NCBI GenBank assembly: GCA_016872605.1
Contig: VGZI01000014.1
Coordinates: forward strand, 1-60,913
Length of the DNA: 60,913 nucleotides
DNA from: Planctomycetota bacterium
Lineage (GTDB): Bacteria; Planctomycetota; Planctomycetia; Gemmatales; Gemmataceae
Reading direction: 5' to 3'
The position numbers and the translations under genes were made by a program. The notes beneath the pieces were generated by a model, which worked only from the letters and a program-made list of their open reading frames with translations, had not been told where the DNA came from and ran no database searches. Positions 44,051 to 52,118 of the stretch are shown piece after piece (position 1 is the stretch's first letter; the number at the start of each line of letters is the position of its first letter).

Positions 44051-47000
44051 TCAACCGCCCGCGGGCGGCAACAAGAACATGTCAAGATGCCCATCCAGCA
44101 CCTGGTCCAAGCGGCCGGTGGTGCGGCCGGTGCGTTGGTCGCGCACGAGCGTTGACGGGCCCAGGCGGTAGCGGCGGACGACGGCGGCGCGCTCCGGCGC
44201 TGGCTGGCCACGGCTGGCCAGGCGGGCGGACAGGATCATCTTCATTCGGCTAATCGCTTCCGACTTGGTCCCATCGCACCAGCCGCGCACCGAAATCATG
44301 GTCCTGGCATGGAACAAACGCACGTCGTGGGTCAGATTCCCGAGCAGCCGTCCCTTGGCGCCGGTCAGCGGGCGAACGACGATCTCCAACTCGGATGACG
44401 CGAAGTTGGCTTCGACCGTCGGCGCCGGAAAGACTTCGACGCGAACGACATCGCGTTCGAGCTTGCCGCTCTTCTCGGAGCGTTTGCGATCCTTGCCCCC
44501 CGCGGATTTGCTCAGCTGATGTTCGCCGGCTTCATTGGCGAGCAGCGCGTAGGCGCCCGGGCCGTAGACGAGGAGCGTGATCGTGTCTTCGGGGGGATCT
44601 CCGCCGAGACGATCGTCGAGAACGGTGAATTCCAAGCTACGGCGATGGGCGAGGTTCTGGTACATCTTGGCAAGCAGCCCGACGCCGTCGAGTCCGCTGC
44701 CCTGCTTCGTTACCAGGCGGAGCGTGACGAGGGCGTCGCCGAGAGCCTGGCTATCCCTGCACTTGACCAGGAATGCCAGATGCTGCAGTTGGCCTTCGTG
44801 AGCGTCGAGTTGCCCGGCGATGCGCACGAGCTCGCGATCGGAATGGCGATGGCGAGCGATGCGTTCGACCTCGCCGCGGAGCTTTTTTTCCAGCTCAGCG
44901 AGTGCCGTGAGGATGCCGTCCAGGCGATAGACTTCATCCATGACGCCACGCGAAGTGGTCTGATCGTCCCAGAAGCCGGGCGCTGCTGACTGGACGAGCA
45001 ACTCGGTCTTGCGGGCGGCGAGCGGCGTCGCCAAACCGCGCAACTCGACAACTTGCTGCAAGAGGGCATTGCCGCGCTCTTCGACATGCTCGGCCCTGGC
45101 GGCGGGCGGCGCGGGCGCGTCGGTCGTGGGTTCAGGCGGCTCGACGTCAAGGTCCACGCGGTCCTGCTTCGCCACCAACCTGACCAGCGACCCGGCCGGC
45201 ACGCTTCCTTCAGCTATCGCCCGCGCCAAAGGCAAGAGCACCATGCGCTCGACCGTCCGCTTGAGCGGTCGAGCGCCAAACGCCTGCGAGTAGCCCTCGC
45301 GCAACAGCAAGGGCAAGACGCCGGGATCCACGTCGATCGCCAGATGGCGGCGCGTGATCCCTGCTCGCTCTAGCACGCGGGAGATCTCGCGCTGAGCGAT
45401 GCGTTCTGCCGTCTCAGTGGCAAGCGGGCGAAACGTGACGATGCGATCGAGGCGATTGAGGAACTCGGGCCGAAACCAGCGATTGAGCTCGCGCAGGATC
45501 GATTCGCGCGTCGGCATCGGCGGAGGCTCGCGATTCAACCCGAGCGCAGGGCCTGTCTGAACAGCCGAGCCGACGTTCGAGGTCAAGATGATGATCGTTC
45601 GCCGAAAATCGACCGTTCGGCCATGAGCGTCGGTCAGTCGCCCTGCGTCGAAGATTTGCAGGCACAGGTTGTAGACGTTGGGGTGCGCCTTCTCGATCTC
45701 GTCGAAGAGGATAACAGAGAACGGCCGTTCGCGCACCGTTGCCGTGAGCAGGCCGGCTTCGTTGTGGGCGACGCTGCCGATGAGCCGTTCGTAGGCTTCA
45801 TAGGTCGCGTACTCGCTCATGTCGAGGCGGACGAGGCGATTGACATCGCCGAAGAGTTGCTCGGCTAGTGCGCGGGCGAGTTCGGTCTTGCCGACGCCCG
45901 TAGGCCCGATGAATAGCATGACGCCGAACGGCTTGTTGGGATCGTTGAGGCCGGCTTTGATCAGTGTGACGAGATCGACGACCGCCTCGACGGCTTCGGG
46001 CTGGCCCATAATGCGCGACTCGAAGAACTGGCGCACGTCGGCGCGGCGGAGAGCGACCTCGTCGTCGAGGAAGTCGGCTGGGATGCCGGTCGAGGCCGAC
46101 AGCGTCGCCAGGATGTCCTTCTCGGAGATCGGGCCGAGGTGATAATCGGTCAAGCCGAGCACCTTGCGCAACAGGCCAACGGCACGCCCGGGCTGCACCG
46201 TGCCGCTGCCGAAGTACATGGCCAACTCGTTGATGCGGCTCAAGACTTCGTCGGCGATCGGCACGTCGGCTTCGTTGGCGACCGAGCGCAGGATGCTGAG
46301 TGTCTTTTTTTCGTCGGCCGGCTGCAGTTCGATCGTGTGGAATAGCCGGCGCAGCGAGCGATTGGCGCCGAGGCCCTTGCGGAAGCCTTCTGCCGTGCTC
46401 TCGCCGATGATGGTCAGATCGCCGCGCTCGATGAACGGGGCCATGGCAGTCGCGACGTTGGCGTCGCTCTTGGACCATGTGCCCATCCAGGCCAGTTCCT
46501 CGATGTTCGGGATATACAGGACGATGCGGCGCGGCGGTTTGACCGCATTGACGATGTTGCGCACGCGCGTCTCCCATTCGCCGATGTAGCGCGTGTTGAC
46601 GAGGAAGTCCTGCGGCGTCATGCGGAGCACGCATCCGGGCTGCGTTGGATCGTCGCGCAGACGATGCACCAATTCATGAATCAGCGCCGTCTTGCCGACG
46701 CCCGATTCGCCGATGAGGACGACCGCGCGCGGCGGCGGTCCGGAGAGTGCCTCCATGACCGCGTCGATCGGTTCGTCGAGGCCAAAGGCGTGGGACAACT
46801 TGGCCGGTTCGATTGTCATGACATTGCCGAACTCGGCAAGTGAATCGAAGTCGACGTAATGCGAGAGTTCCGCGTTGAGCCAGTTTTTGAGCGAAGTGTA
46901 GGTTCCATAGGTCAGGGCGTTGACCTTGACGCGGATGTCGTGCAGCGATTTTTGCACGGGCTTGACCAGCGTCGGTGGAAAGCCGCCCAGCGTGTTGAGG

Positions 47001-47551
47001 TGACGTTCGATCGATCCGGCGCAGGCTTGCTGAACGCCGATGTCGGCTTCCTTGGCCAGGTGGGCGAACAAAGCGCCGAGCGTCGCCAGGGGAGGGCAGT
47101 TGCCGAGGGCGTGGCCTATCTCGCTGCGGACCCAGAGATCTTCCTCGTCATGCAGCCTGTTGAGGAGCTTGGGGACCAGGGCCGGGCGGCGCTGGGCGGT
47201 CCAGACGGCGTTCTGACGGATGTTGATATCGAAATCGGTCAGGAGCGTGGCGACGGCGGCATCCATCTCGACCCAGTTGGGCCAGTTCTTGAGGTTGTAG
47301 CCGAGCTCTTGGCGCACGTCGAACTCCAAATCGCTAGCGAGTTTGACGAGGGCGTCGACGACGGCGGGATCGGTCTGCCCGCCGCCCGCCGCGGCCGCTG
47401 CCTTGCGTTCGATCTTGTTGGGCGAACGGGCGAAGGTCACCAGCAGAGAAGGATCGGCGCCGGCCGCAAGGCGCAGCGCCTCGACGAGAGGCCAAAACGC
47501 GTCCGGATTGCTCTTGGCGTTTGTTAGCAAACGCGACAGGTCGTCGTTCAT
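44051..47551 (-). CDS. HEAT-repeat/Hsp100 AAA+/degenerate release factor 2 fusion protein
   Basis: 1166 residues from ATG 47551. Residues 1-190: HEAT-like helical repeats. D1 (about 245-480): Walker A GESGVGKT (281-288) and pore-loop RYIGEWE (Tyr322), but Walker B reads YIPNIEE, with no Asp-Glu pair. D2 (about 510-800): Walker A GPTGVGKT (549-556), Walker B ILFDEIEKAHP, sensor Asn659, Arg700 finger in PEFLNRLD, sensor 2 GARPLKR; its pore loop is GSVA (592-595) rather than GYVG. LGL (670-672) sits where ClpA has its ClpP-contact loop. Residues 823-1166 align with RF2: GFWDDQ (859-864), GAYALLANEAGEHQL, a domain-3 segment where GAGGQ is GAKGR (1064-1068), then RRYRLGPSTLVRDQRTG and VLDGHLDMF. 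SPF is missing. No Clp N-domain is present. A ribosome-directed unfoldase is inferred. Confidence 0.88.
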   Translation of the reverse strand: MNDDLSRLLTNAKSNPDAFWPLVEALRLAAGADPSLLVTFARSPNKIERKAAAAAGGGQTDPAVVDALVKLASDLEFDVRQELGYNLKNWPNWVEMDAAVATLLTDFDINIRQNAVWTAQRRPALVPKLLNRLHDEEDLWVRSEIGHALGNCPPLATLGALFAHLAKEADIGVQQACAGSIERHLNTLGGFPPTLVKPVQKSLHDIRVKVNALTYGTYTSLKNWLNAELSHYVDFDSLAEFGNVMTIEPAKLSHAFGLDEPIDAVMEALSGPPPRAVVLIGESGVGKTALIHELVHRLRDDPTQPGCVLRMTPQDFLVNTRYIGEWETRVRNIVNAVKPPRRIVLYIPNIEELAWMGTWSKSDANVATAMAPFIERGDLTIIGESTAEGFRKGLGANRSLRRLFHTIELQPADEKKTLSILRSVANEADVPIADEVLSRINELAMYFGSGTVQPGRAVGLLRKVLGLTDYHLGPISEKDILATLSASTGIPADFLDDEVALRRADVRQFFESRIMGQPEAVEAVVDLVTLIKAGLNDPNKPFGVMLFIGPTGVGKTELARALAEQLFGDVNRLVRLDMSEYATYEAYERLIGSVAHNEAGLLTATVRERPFSVILFDEIEKAHPNVYNLCLQIFDAGRLTDAHGRTVDFRRTIIILTSNVGSAVQTGPALGLNREPPPMPTRESILRELNRWFRPEFLNRLDRIVTFRPLATETAERIAQREISRVLERAGITRRHLAIDVDPGVLPLLLREGYSQAFGARPLKRTVERMVLLPLARAIAEGSVPAGSLVRLVAKQDRVDLDVEPPEPTTDAPAPPAARAEHVEERGNALLQQVVELRGLATPLAARKTELLVQSAAPGFWDDQTTSRGVMDEVYRLDGILTALAELEKKLRGEVERIARHRHSDRELVRIAGQLDAHEGQLQHLAFLVKCRDSQALGDALVTLRLVTKQGSGLDGVGLLAKMYQNLAHRRSLEFTVLDDRLGGDPPEDTITLLVYGPGAYALLANEAGEHQLSKSAGGKDRKRSEKSGKLERDVVRVEVFPAPTVEANFASSELEIVVRPLTGAKGRLLGNLTHDVRLFHARTMISVRGWCDGTKSEAISRMKMILSARLASRGQPAPERAAVVRRYRLGPSTLVRDQRTGRTTGRLDQVLDGHLDMFLLPPAGG

Positions 47552-47675
47552 AGGTAGGGAATAATATACACCGGGCCGAGTAAGATAATGTCAACGGGCC
47601 TTGCCTGCCCGAAGCGGCAATGACCTTGGACATCGCGCTCCGAGCGTGATGCCGACGATCGACGAAGGAACTTGC

Positions 47676-48035
47676 ATGGGTGAATCGCCACGGGAGAGCT
47701 GGGCGCTGACGCTGGGGATGGTCGCAGTGATCATACCGGGAATGATCGCGTCGGACTTCATGCCGGCCTGGAACGTGTTGCCGTTCGTCGGTTGGCTGGC
47801 GATCGCGACGATAGGAGCAGCACTGGCCGGCGCGATCGCCACGCCTAGCTGGGACCGCGGCATGATCTGCGGCGCGCTCGCCGACGCGGGCGCTCTGGCG
47901 GGAATGTGGCTTTACGTTACACTGCGTGTCTGGCTGACCGGGAGCAATACGTTCTGGAACGTCGAACTCGTCATTGGCATCGGCATTGGCGGTGCTCCGG
48001 GGCTTGTGCTCTACGGCCTGTGGGCACGCCGTTGA
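47676..48035 (+). CDS. Small four-helix membrane protein
   Basis: 119 residues from ATG 47676 after an AAGGAA box; the frame could start earlier at 47649. It is almost wholly hydrophobic with about four spans and small residues (GMVAVIIPGMIA, IGAALAGAIA). Divergent from the Hsp100 fusion gene across 124 bp. The gap contains a piece (cttggacatcgcgctccgag, 47625-47644) resembling the repeat at 8681. Function unknown. Confidence 0.6.
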   Translation: MGESPRESWALTLGMVAVIIPGMIASDFMPAWNVLPFVGWLAIATIGAALAGAIATPSWDRGMICGALADAGALAGMWLYVTLRVWLTGSNTFWNVELVIGIGIGGAPGLVLYGLWARR

Positions 48036-48036
48036 G

Positions 48037-48621
48037 TCAATCGTCTTCTTCTTCGTCGTCGTGGAACGTGGCCGCGAAGCTGGCGAGGAATTTGTAGCGC
48101 TCTTCTGCCGAGACGGCTGAGAGCTTGACGCCGTCTTCCGATTCTTCGGTGCAAAAGGGCGGGATGGCCGACAGCAATTGGCCCGGCTCCAGGTGTCTGC
48201 CGCCGCGATTGAACTTGAGGAGCGGATGCAGCGCAAGATGCTCGCCGGGATCGTCTTCTACGTTCTGTAGAAATTCGCCGAAGCCGCACTCGAGCGTTTC
48301 GACCTCGCCGGTCTCGCCATAAAGCCGCCAGACCTCTCGGCCACGCAGGAGGAATTGATCCCCCATGCAATCCTCGGCAAAGGGAATGTCGCTCGGCTTG
48401 ACGTTGGGATAGCGGCGATGAAACGCGTTGTCGCCCAGCCAGGCGGCGCGAAGCGAATGCCAGGCCGGCGCCGTGCAGGCCCCCCGGACGTGGAACCCGC
48501 CGTGATATTGGATGAACCCATTGATCTCCTGAAGCAAGTCGGCAAGATCGGCCGGGAGTTTCGCGAGGATTTCGGCATCGTCGATGGCCGGACCGGTGTA
48601 GTTGACGTGTTCGATTTTCAT
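48037..48621 (-). CDS. SMI1/KNR4 (SUKH)-like protein
   Basis: 194 residues from ATG 48621 (MKIEHVNYTGPAID). The pattern AEILAKLPADLADLLQEING then FIQYHGGFHVRG, with the later DQFLLRGREVWRLYGETGEV, fits the SUKH fold used by many immunity proteins of contact-dependent toxins and by some regulatory proteins. It stops one base from the convergent membrane-protein gene. A small protein gene and a broken HNH nuclease gene lie divergently just beyond, which would suit an old toxin-immunity locus, though SUKH proteins also occur alone. Confidence 0.65.
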   Translation of the reverse strand: MKIEHVNYTGPAIDDAEILAKLPADLADLLQEINGFIQYHGGFHVRGACTAPAWHSLRAAWLGDNAFHRRYPNVKPSDIPFAEDCMGDQFLLRGREVWRLYGETGEVETLECGFGEFLQNVEDDPGEHLALHPLLKFNRGGRHLEPGQLLSAIPPFCTEESEDGVKLSAVSAEERYKFLASFAATFHDDEEEDD

Positions 48622-48761
48622 AGCTGGTTTCGTCGGAATGCGAAGCAACGCGAACGCTTACGAAATTGTATGAATCGGCCCGATCATCGAGCCGCGATTC
48701 GAACTGGCGAAACCGTATCGGACCGATTATGATAACCAAATACTCGCCTGGAGTGCCTGCC

Positions 48762-49214
48762 ATGCCTGTAACGGTGACCATTGCCGGCGAACTCGCGAGC
48801 CAACGTCGGCCCTACGAATCTCAGCTTGAGACGATTCTGGAGCTGGGCGTTCGCGAGTTGCAAGCGCCCAATGAATCGGGATATGCAGGGCTGAACTCCG
48901 TTCTGCAAGTGCTTGCTGCCATGCCCACGCCGGAGGAAGTGCTGGCTCTGCGTCCTTCGCCGCAACTGCAAGCGCGCGTTGATTTCTTGCTCGACAAAAA
49001 TCGAACAGAGCGTTGGACCCACGACGAACGCCGCGAGTGGGACCAGTTTCAGTACGTTGAACATCTCGTTCGCCTGGCGAAAGGGAGCGCGGCTCTCAAG
49101 CTTCGAGCAGCGAGGGCGGGACGAGCCAGACTCATGTCGCGGCTGCGTTGCGGCGACTGGTCCGTGAGCGTTCGGGAGAACGGTGTGAATACTGTCTCAT
49201 TCCCGAGGCCGTGA
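48762..49214 (+). CDS. Small protein upstream of the HNH gene
   Basis: 150 residues from ATG 48762 with a GGAG box. The first 50 residues (MPVTVTIAGELASQRRPYES) and the helical middle (TPEEVLALRPSPQLQARVDF, then EWDQFQYVEHLVRLAKGSAA) are well-formed; the last 35 residues read through the start of the HNH gene in another frame and look unnatural. Pairs of such a small helical protein followed by an overlapping HNH gene are familiar in planctomycete genomes; the first may be an antitoxin-like partner. Function not established. Confidence 0.6.
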   Translation: MPVTVTIAGELASQRRPYESQLETILELGVRELQAPNESGYAGLNSVLQVLAAMPTPEEVLALRPSPQLQARVDFLLDKNRTERWTHDERREWDQFQYVEHLVRLAKGSAALKLRAARAGRARLMSRLRCGDWSVSVRENGVNTVSFPRP

Positions 49215-49561
49215 CGTTTGCGCCTCATTTGATTGACCATGTTGTTACCGAAAAACATGGGGGCGAAAGTGTCGCGGAGAACCTGGCAAACTCGTGTGTG
49301 CTGTGCAATCGATGTAAGGGTACGGACATCGCGTCCATCGACCGGGAAACGGGAAACATCATTCCGCTTTTTCATCCGCGCTGAGATCGCTGGACGGACC
49401 ATTTCCGTCTGGTGGATGGTCGGATCGAACCACTGACTGGGACGGGTCGTGTGACCGAACGATTGCTTCAGTTCAACGACCTCGCCCGAGTCGCCGAACG
49501 AAGGCTGCTCGTGGCCGCTGATTTGTTGCTCGTGCCGGCGCCACCCACGATCGAGGCCTGA
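49148..49561 (+). pseudogene. HNH endonuclease split by one in-frame TGA
   Basis: The frame from TTG 49148 (LRRLVRERSGERCEYC) carries an HNH fold: CEYC, then LIDHVVTEKHGG with the DH metal site, then NSCVLCNRCKGTD. Similarity seems to extend a few codons upstream (VAAALRRL). After PLFHPR a TGA (49382-49384) occurs, but the same frame then continues for 59 codons with the normal end of this family (DRWTDHFRLVDGRIEPLTG) to TGA 49559. One base change (for example CGA to TGA) explains it. The catalytic core lies before the stop, so a 78-residue product could still be active. Confidence 0.75.
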
Positions 49562-49580
49562 TTCCAAATGAGGAACAACC

Positions 49581-50837
49581 ATGCCATACCCGCGAATGCT
49601 CCGCTTGCGACAAAAATTCCCTCGGCCACGCGTCGAGAACATCCCGGCGACGATTCGCGATACGCTGGCCAAGCTCAACCTGGGTAGCAAGATCAAACGC
49701 GGGCAAACGGTTGCACTGACCGCGGGCAGCCGGGGGATCGCCAACATTCCGCTGATCCTCAAAAGCGTCGTGCAGCATGTGCGCGACCTGGGCGCTCAAC
49801 CGTTCTTGGTTCCCGCAATGGGCAGCCATGGCGGGGCGACCGATGAGGGGCAGGCCGAAGTGCTGCAGCGCTACGGCATCACCGAGGCGTTTGTCGGCGC
49901 GCCGATCCGCTCGTCGATGGAAGTTGTCCATCTGGGCAACACGCCGGAGGGCTGGCCTGTTTATCTCGACAAGAACGCCGCGAGCGCCGATCACATCGGC
50001 GTCATCGGCCGGGTTAAGCCGCACACGAATTACGCTGGTCCGGTCGAAAGCGGGCTGATGAAGATGATGATGATCGGCTTGGGCAAACGCCACGGCGCCG
50101 CCCATTACCATCGCGTGCTGCTCTACGAACCGTACGATCCCGTCGTTCGTGCTGTGGGCCGGTTCATGCGCGCCAAGGCCCCGATCGCTTTCGGCCTCTG
50201 CACCGTTGAAAACGGCTACGACGAGACCGCGCACCTGGAAGCATGCCTCCCCGCCGACTTCGAGCCGGTCGAGGAACGCCTGCTTGTCAAAGCGAAAGAA
50301 TGGCTCGGACGACTGCCGTTCCATGAAGCCGACCTGCTGATCATCGACGAGCTTGGCAAGGACATCTCCGGCAGCGGCATGGACACGAACGTCGTGGGCC
50401 GCAAGCGAGCGCTGCGCACCGAGACCGTGCTCGACCAGCCGCAGATGCGTTTCATCTTCGCTCGCGGTCTGACCGAGCACACCCACGGCAACGCCTGCGG
50501 CATCGGCTTCTGCGACTTCGTCACTACCCGGCTTGTCAAGGAGATGGACTACAAAGTCACCGTCATCAATTGCGTGACTGCGGGATATCCGGAAGGCGCC
50601 AATATCGCCGTCCATTACGACACCGATCGCGAAGTTCTCGACACGGCGCTCGCTATCATTGGCCGGCGCGAGCCGCAGCAGGCGCACGTCATGCACATCA
50701 AGAACACGCTGATGCTCGAAGAAGTCGAGGTGTCGGAAGCGTGCTTGAAGGACCTGAAGCCGCGCACCGCGTTCGACGTGATCAACGGGCCGTACGACGT
50801 AGCTTTCGACCGCTCAGGGAATCTGGCGGCGGTGTGA
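49581..50837 (+). CDS. LarA-like (DUF2088) protein, possible nickel-pincer enzyme
   Basis: 418 residues from ATG 49581. The N-terminal half matches the LarA/DUF2088 fold: GQTVALTAGSRGIANIPLIL, VPAMGSHGGATDEGQ, GRVKPHTNYAGPVESGLMKM and MIGLGKRHGA. These hold His and Lys residues in positions like those that bind the nickel-pincer cofactor in lactate racemase. The C-terminal half (IIDELGKDISGSGMDTNVVG, ARGLTEHTHGNACGIGF) is conserved in related DUF2088 proteins. The likely reaction is a racemisation or epimerisation of a hydroxy acid. A LarC gene 11 kb away would supply the nickel step. Confidence 0.8.
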   Translation: MPYPRMLRLRQKFPRPRVENIPATIRDTLAKLNLGSKIKRGQTVALTAGSRGIANIPLILKSVVQHVRDLGAQPFLVPAMGSHGGATDEGQAEVLQRYGITEAFVGAPIRSSMEVVHLGNTPEGWPVYLDKNAASADHIGVIGRVKPHTNYAGPVESGLMKMMMIGLGKRHGAAHYHRVLLYEPYDPVVRAVGRFMRAKAPIAFGLCTVENGYDETAHLEACLPADFEPVEERLLVKAKEWLGRLPFHEADLLIIDELGKDISGSGMDTNVVGRKRALRTETVLDQPQMRFIFARGLTEHTHGNACGIGFCDFVTTRLVKEMDYKVTVINCVTAGYPEGANIAVHYDTDREVLDTALAIIGRREPQQAHVMHIKNTLMLEEVEVSEACLKDLKPRTAFDVINGPYDVAFDRSGNLAAV

Positions 50838-50875
50838 CGTGGCCTGTGATTCGATCAAGATCACCTGATTATTTT

Positions 50876-50949
50876 CGGGAGGGCGAGGCTTCTGCCGAGC
50901 CTTTAGCATTCCGCCGCCTCACGGCTCGGCAGGAGCCTCGCCCCTCCCG
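50876..50949. repeat. Large hairpin repeat of the cgaggctcctgccgagcc family
   Basis: The arms cgggagggcgaggcttctgc-cgagcc (50876-50901) and ggctcggcaggagcctcgcc-cctcccg (50923-50949) are nearly complementary. It lies between the convergent LarA-like and NTF2-like genes and may end both transcripts. Confidence 0.7.
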
Positions 50950-50971
50950 TTAATTGAACTTTGACCAGCGG

Positions 50972-51391
50972 CTAGCCCGATGTATGGTCGTGGATGATGC
51001 GCCAGCCTGCGGACGTTTTGCGGAGGATGAGCGTGAAGATGCCGGTCGGGGCGTCGTCTTTGCGTTTGAGATTGTACCGGCCACGCACCAAGGCGTGATC
51101 GTTGCCTAGCAATTCGATCGCCAACTCCGTGAACGACAGCTTGCCCATCTCTTTTCCGTCGGCCTGATAGTTCTTCTGATAGCGAGCCAGCGTCGCCTTC
51201 CAGCCTTTGGTTTTGTTGTTGCCTGAATAGAAGCTAAGCTCATCGGAGTCGAGATAACCCTTCATGAACGCAACAAGATCGCCCTTGTTCCACGCGGCAG
51301 CTTGATCGTCGAGCACCTTCTGAATCGCGGCCCGATCGCCCGCGGGGCCATTTGCGATGCCCGCCAGGACCAGTATCACGTAGCAAACCAT
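50972..51391 (-). CDS. NTF2-like (DUF4440/SnoaL-type) protein
   Basis: 139 residues from ATG 51391. A short hydrophobic start (MVCYVILVLAGIANG) may be a signal peptide. The rest is an NTF2-like cone: AAIQKVLDDQAAAWNKGDLVAFM, then GWKATLARYQKNY, HALVRGRYNLKRKD and GIFTLILRKTSAGWRIIHDHTS. The family covers isomerases and ligand-binding proteins; no active-site assignment is possible. Confidence 0.8.
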   Translation of the reverse strand: MVCYVILVLAGIANGPAGDRAAIQKVLDDQAAAWNKGDLVAFMKGYLDSDELSFYSGNNKTKGWKATLARYQKNYQADGKEMGKLSFTELAIELLGNDHALVRGRYNLKRKDDAPTGIFTLILRKTSAGWRIIHDHTSG

Positions 51392-51431
51392 GTCTCCCTC
51401 CCAATTCTGGCTGAGAGCTGATAGCTGATAG

Positions 51432-52052
51432 CTACCGGGTCGGCGCCAACAGATCGCGCAGCTTGCGCACCGCGCGCAGGTAGCGCATCGATGCTGCGGC
51501 TTCGGTCAATCCCAGCGTCGCCGCTACTTCTTGATTCGCGAGCATCTCGTAGTGGCGCATCAGAATCACTTCGCGATCGTCGTCATCGAGTTGGGCGATG
51601 GCGTCGCGCAGACGGTTCTGCATCTCCTCCTGGATGGCGGCAGAGGCGGGGGTCAAATCCTGATCGAGCAGCTGCCCCGCCAAATCGAGCGACGACCGGT
51701 CCGACCAGGCCGGGCGATGGATCGGCTGCTCGCGCTCGACGCCGCGCTTCTGGGCCTTGTGGTGTCGACGATGGGCGTCGATCAGATGATCCTTGGCGAT
51801 GTGCCTTAGCCAGAGGTGAAACGGCATCGTCGGGTTCTTCAAGTATTCCTTTAGCCGACGATTGGCTTCGATGAGCACGTCCTGCACGATGTCGCTGGCG
51901 TCGAGGCGCTGCACGATGGCGGGGTCGAGACGCAGATCGATCATCCGCCGAATCGGCTCGCGATGCTGAGCGAGAAGCTGATCGACCGCGTCGGCGTCGC
52001 CGGCGCCGGCTTTGTCGAGCAACGACTGCGTCTTGTCGGCATCGGGCCACAT
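51432..52052 (-). CDS. ECF-type RNA polymerase sigma factor
   Basis: 206 residues from ATG 52052. Region 2 reads DASDIVQDVLIEANRRLKEY and then MPFHLWLRHIAKDHLIDAHRRH, the core- and -10-binding part; region 4 reads LDDDDREVILMRHYEMLANQ, then a helix-turn-helix (EVAATLGLTEAAASMRYLRAVR). The spacing and the QEVA-x-L motif fit the large planctomycete ECF groups. No anti-sigma gene or kinase gene is adjacent; the sulfatase gene is 66 bp upstream on the same strand. A tandem agctgatagct repeat lies just after its stop (51412-51433). Confidence 0.92.
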   Translation of the reverse strand: MWPDADKTQSLLDKAGAGDADAVDQLLAQHREPIRRMIDLRLDPAIVQRLDASDIVQDVLIEANRRLKEYLKNPTMPFHLWLRHIAKDHLIDAHRRHHKAQKRGVEREQPIHRPAWSDRSSLDLAGQLLDQDLTPASAAIQEEMQNRLRDAIAQLDDDDREVILMRHYEMLANQEVAATLGLTEAAASMRYLRAVRKLRDLLAPTR

Positions 52053-52118
52053 CGCGCTTGTCTCCGATGGTTTTGTTTAACAATTGCATGGCGCCGCGCG
52101 AACGTTAAGCGAAAACAA

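Noticed and set aside
44051..45100. Separate release-factor gene downstream of a clp gene joined by a missed stop
   Set aside because: There is no stop, start codon with ribosome site, or frame change between the AAA+ part and the RF2-like part; a Pro/Ala-rich linker (about 803-820) joins them as in true fusions.
47334..48236. 300-codon minus-strand frame upstream of the Hsp100 fusion
   Set aside because: It overlaps the fusion N-terminus out of frame, the plus-strand membrane-protein gene and the SUKH gene; low-complexity Arg/Ser content.
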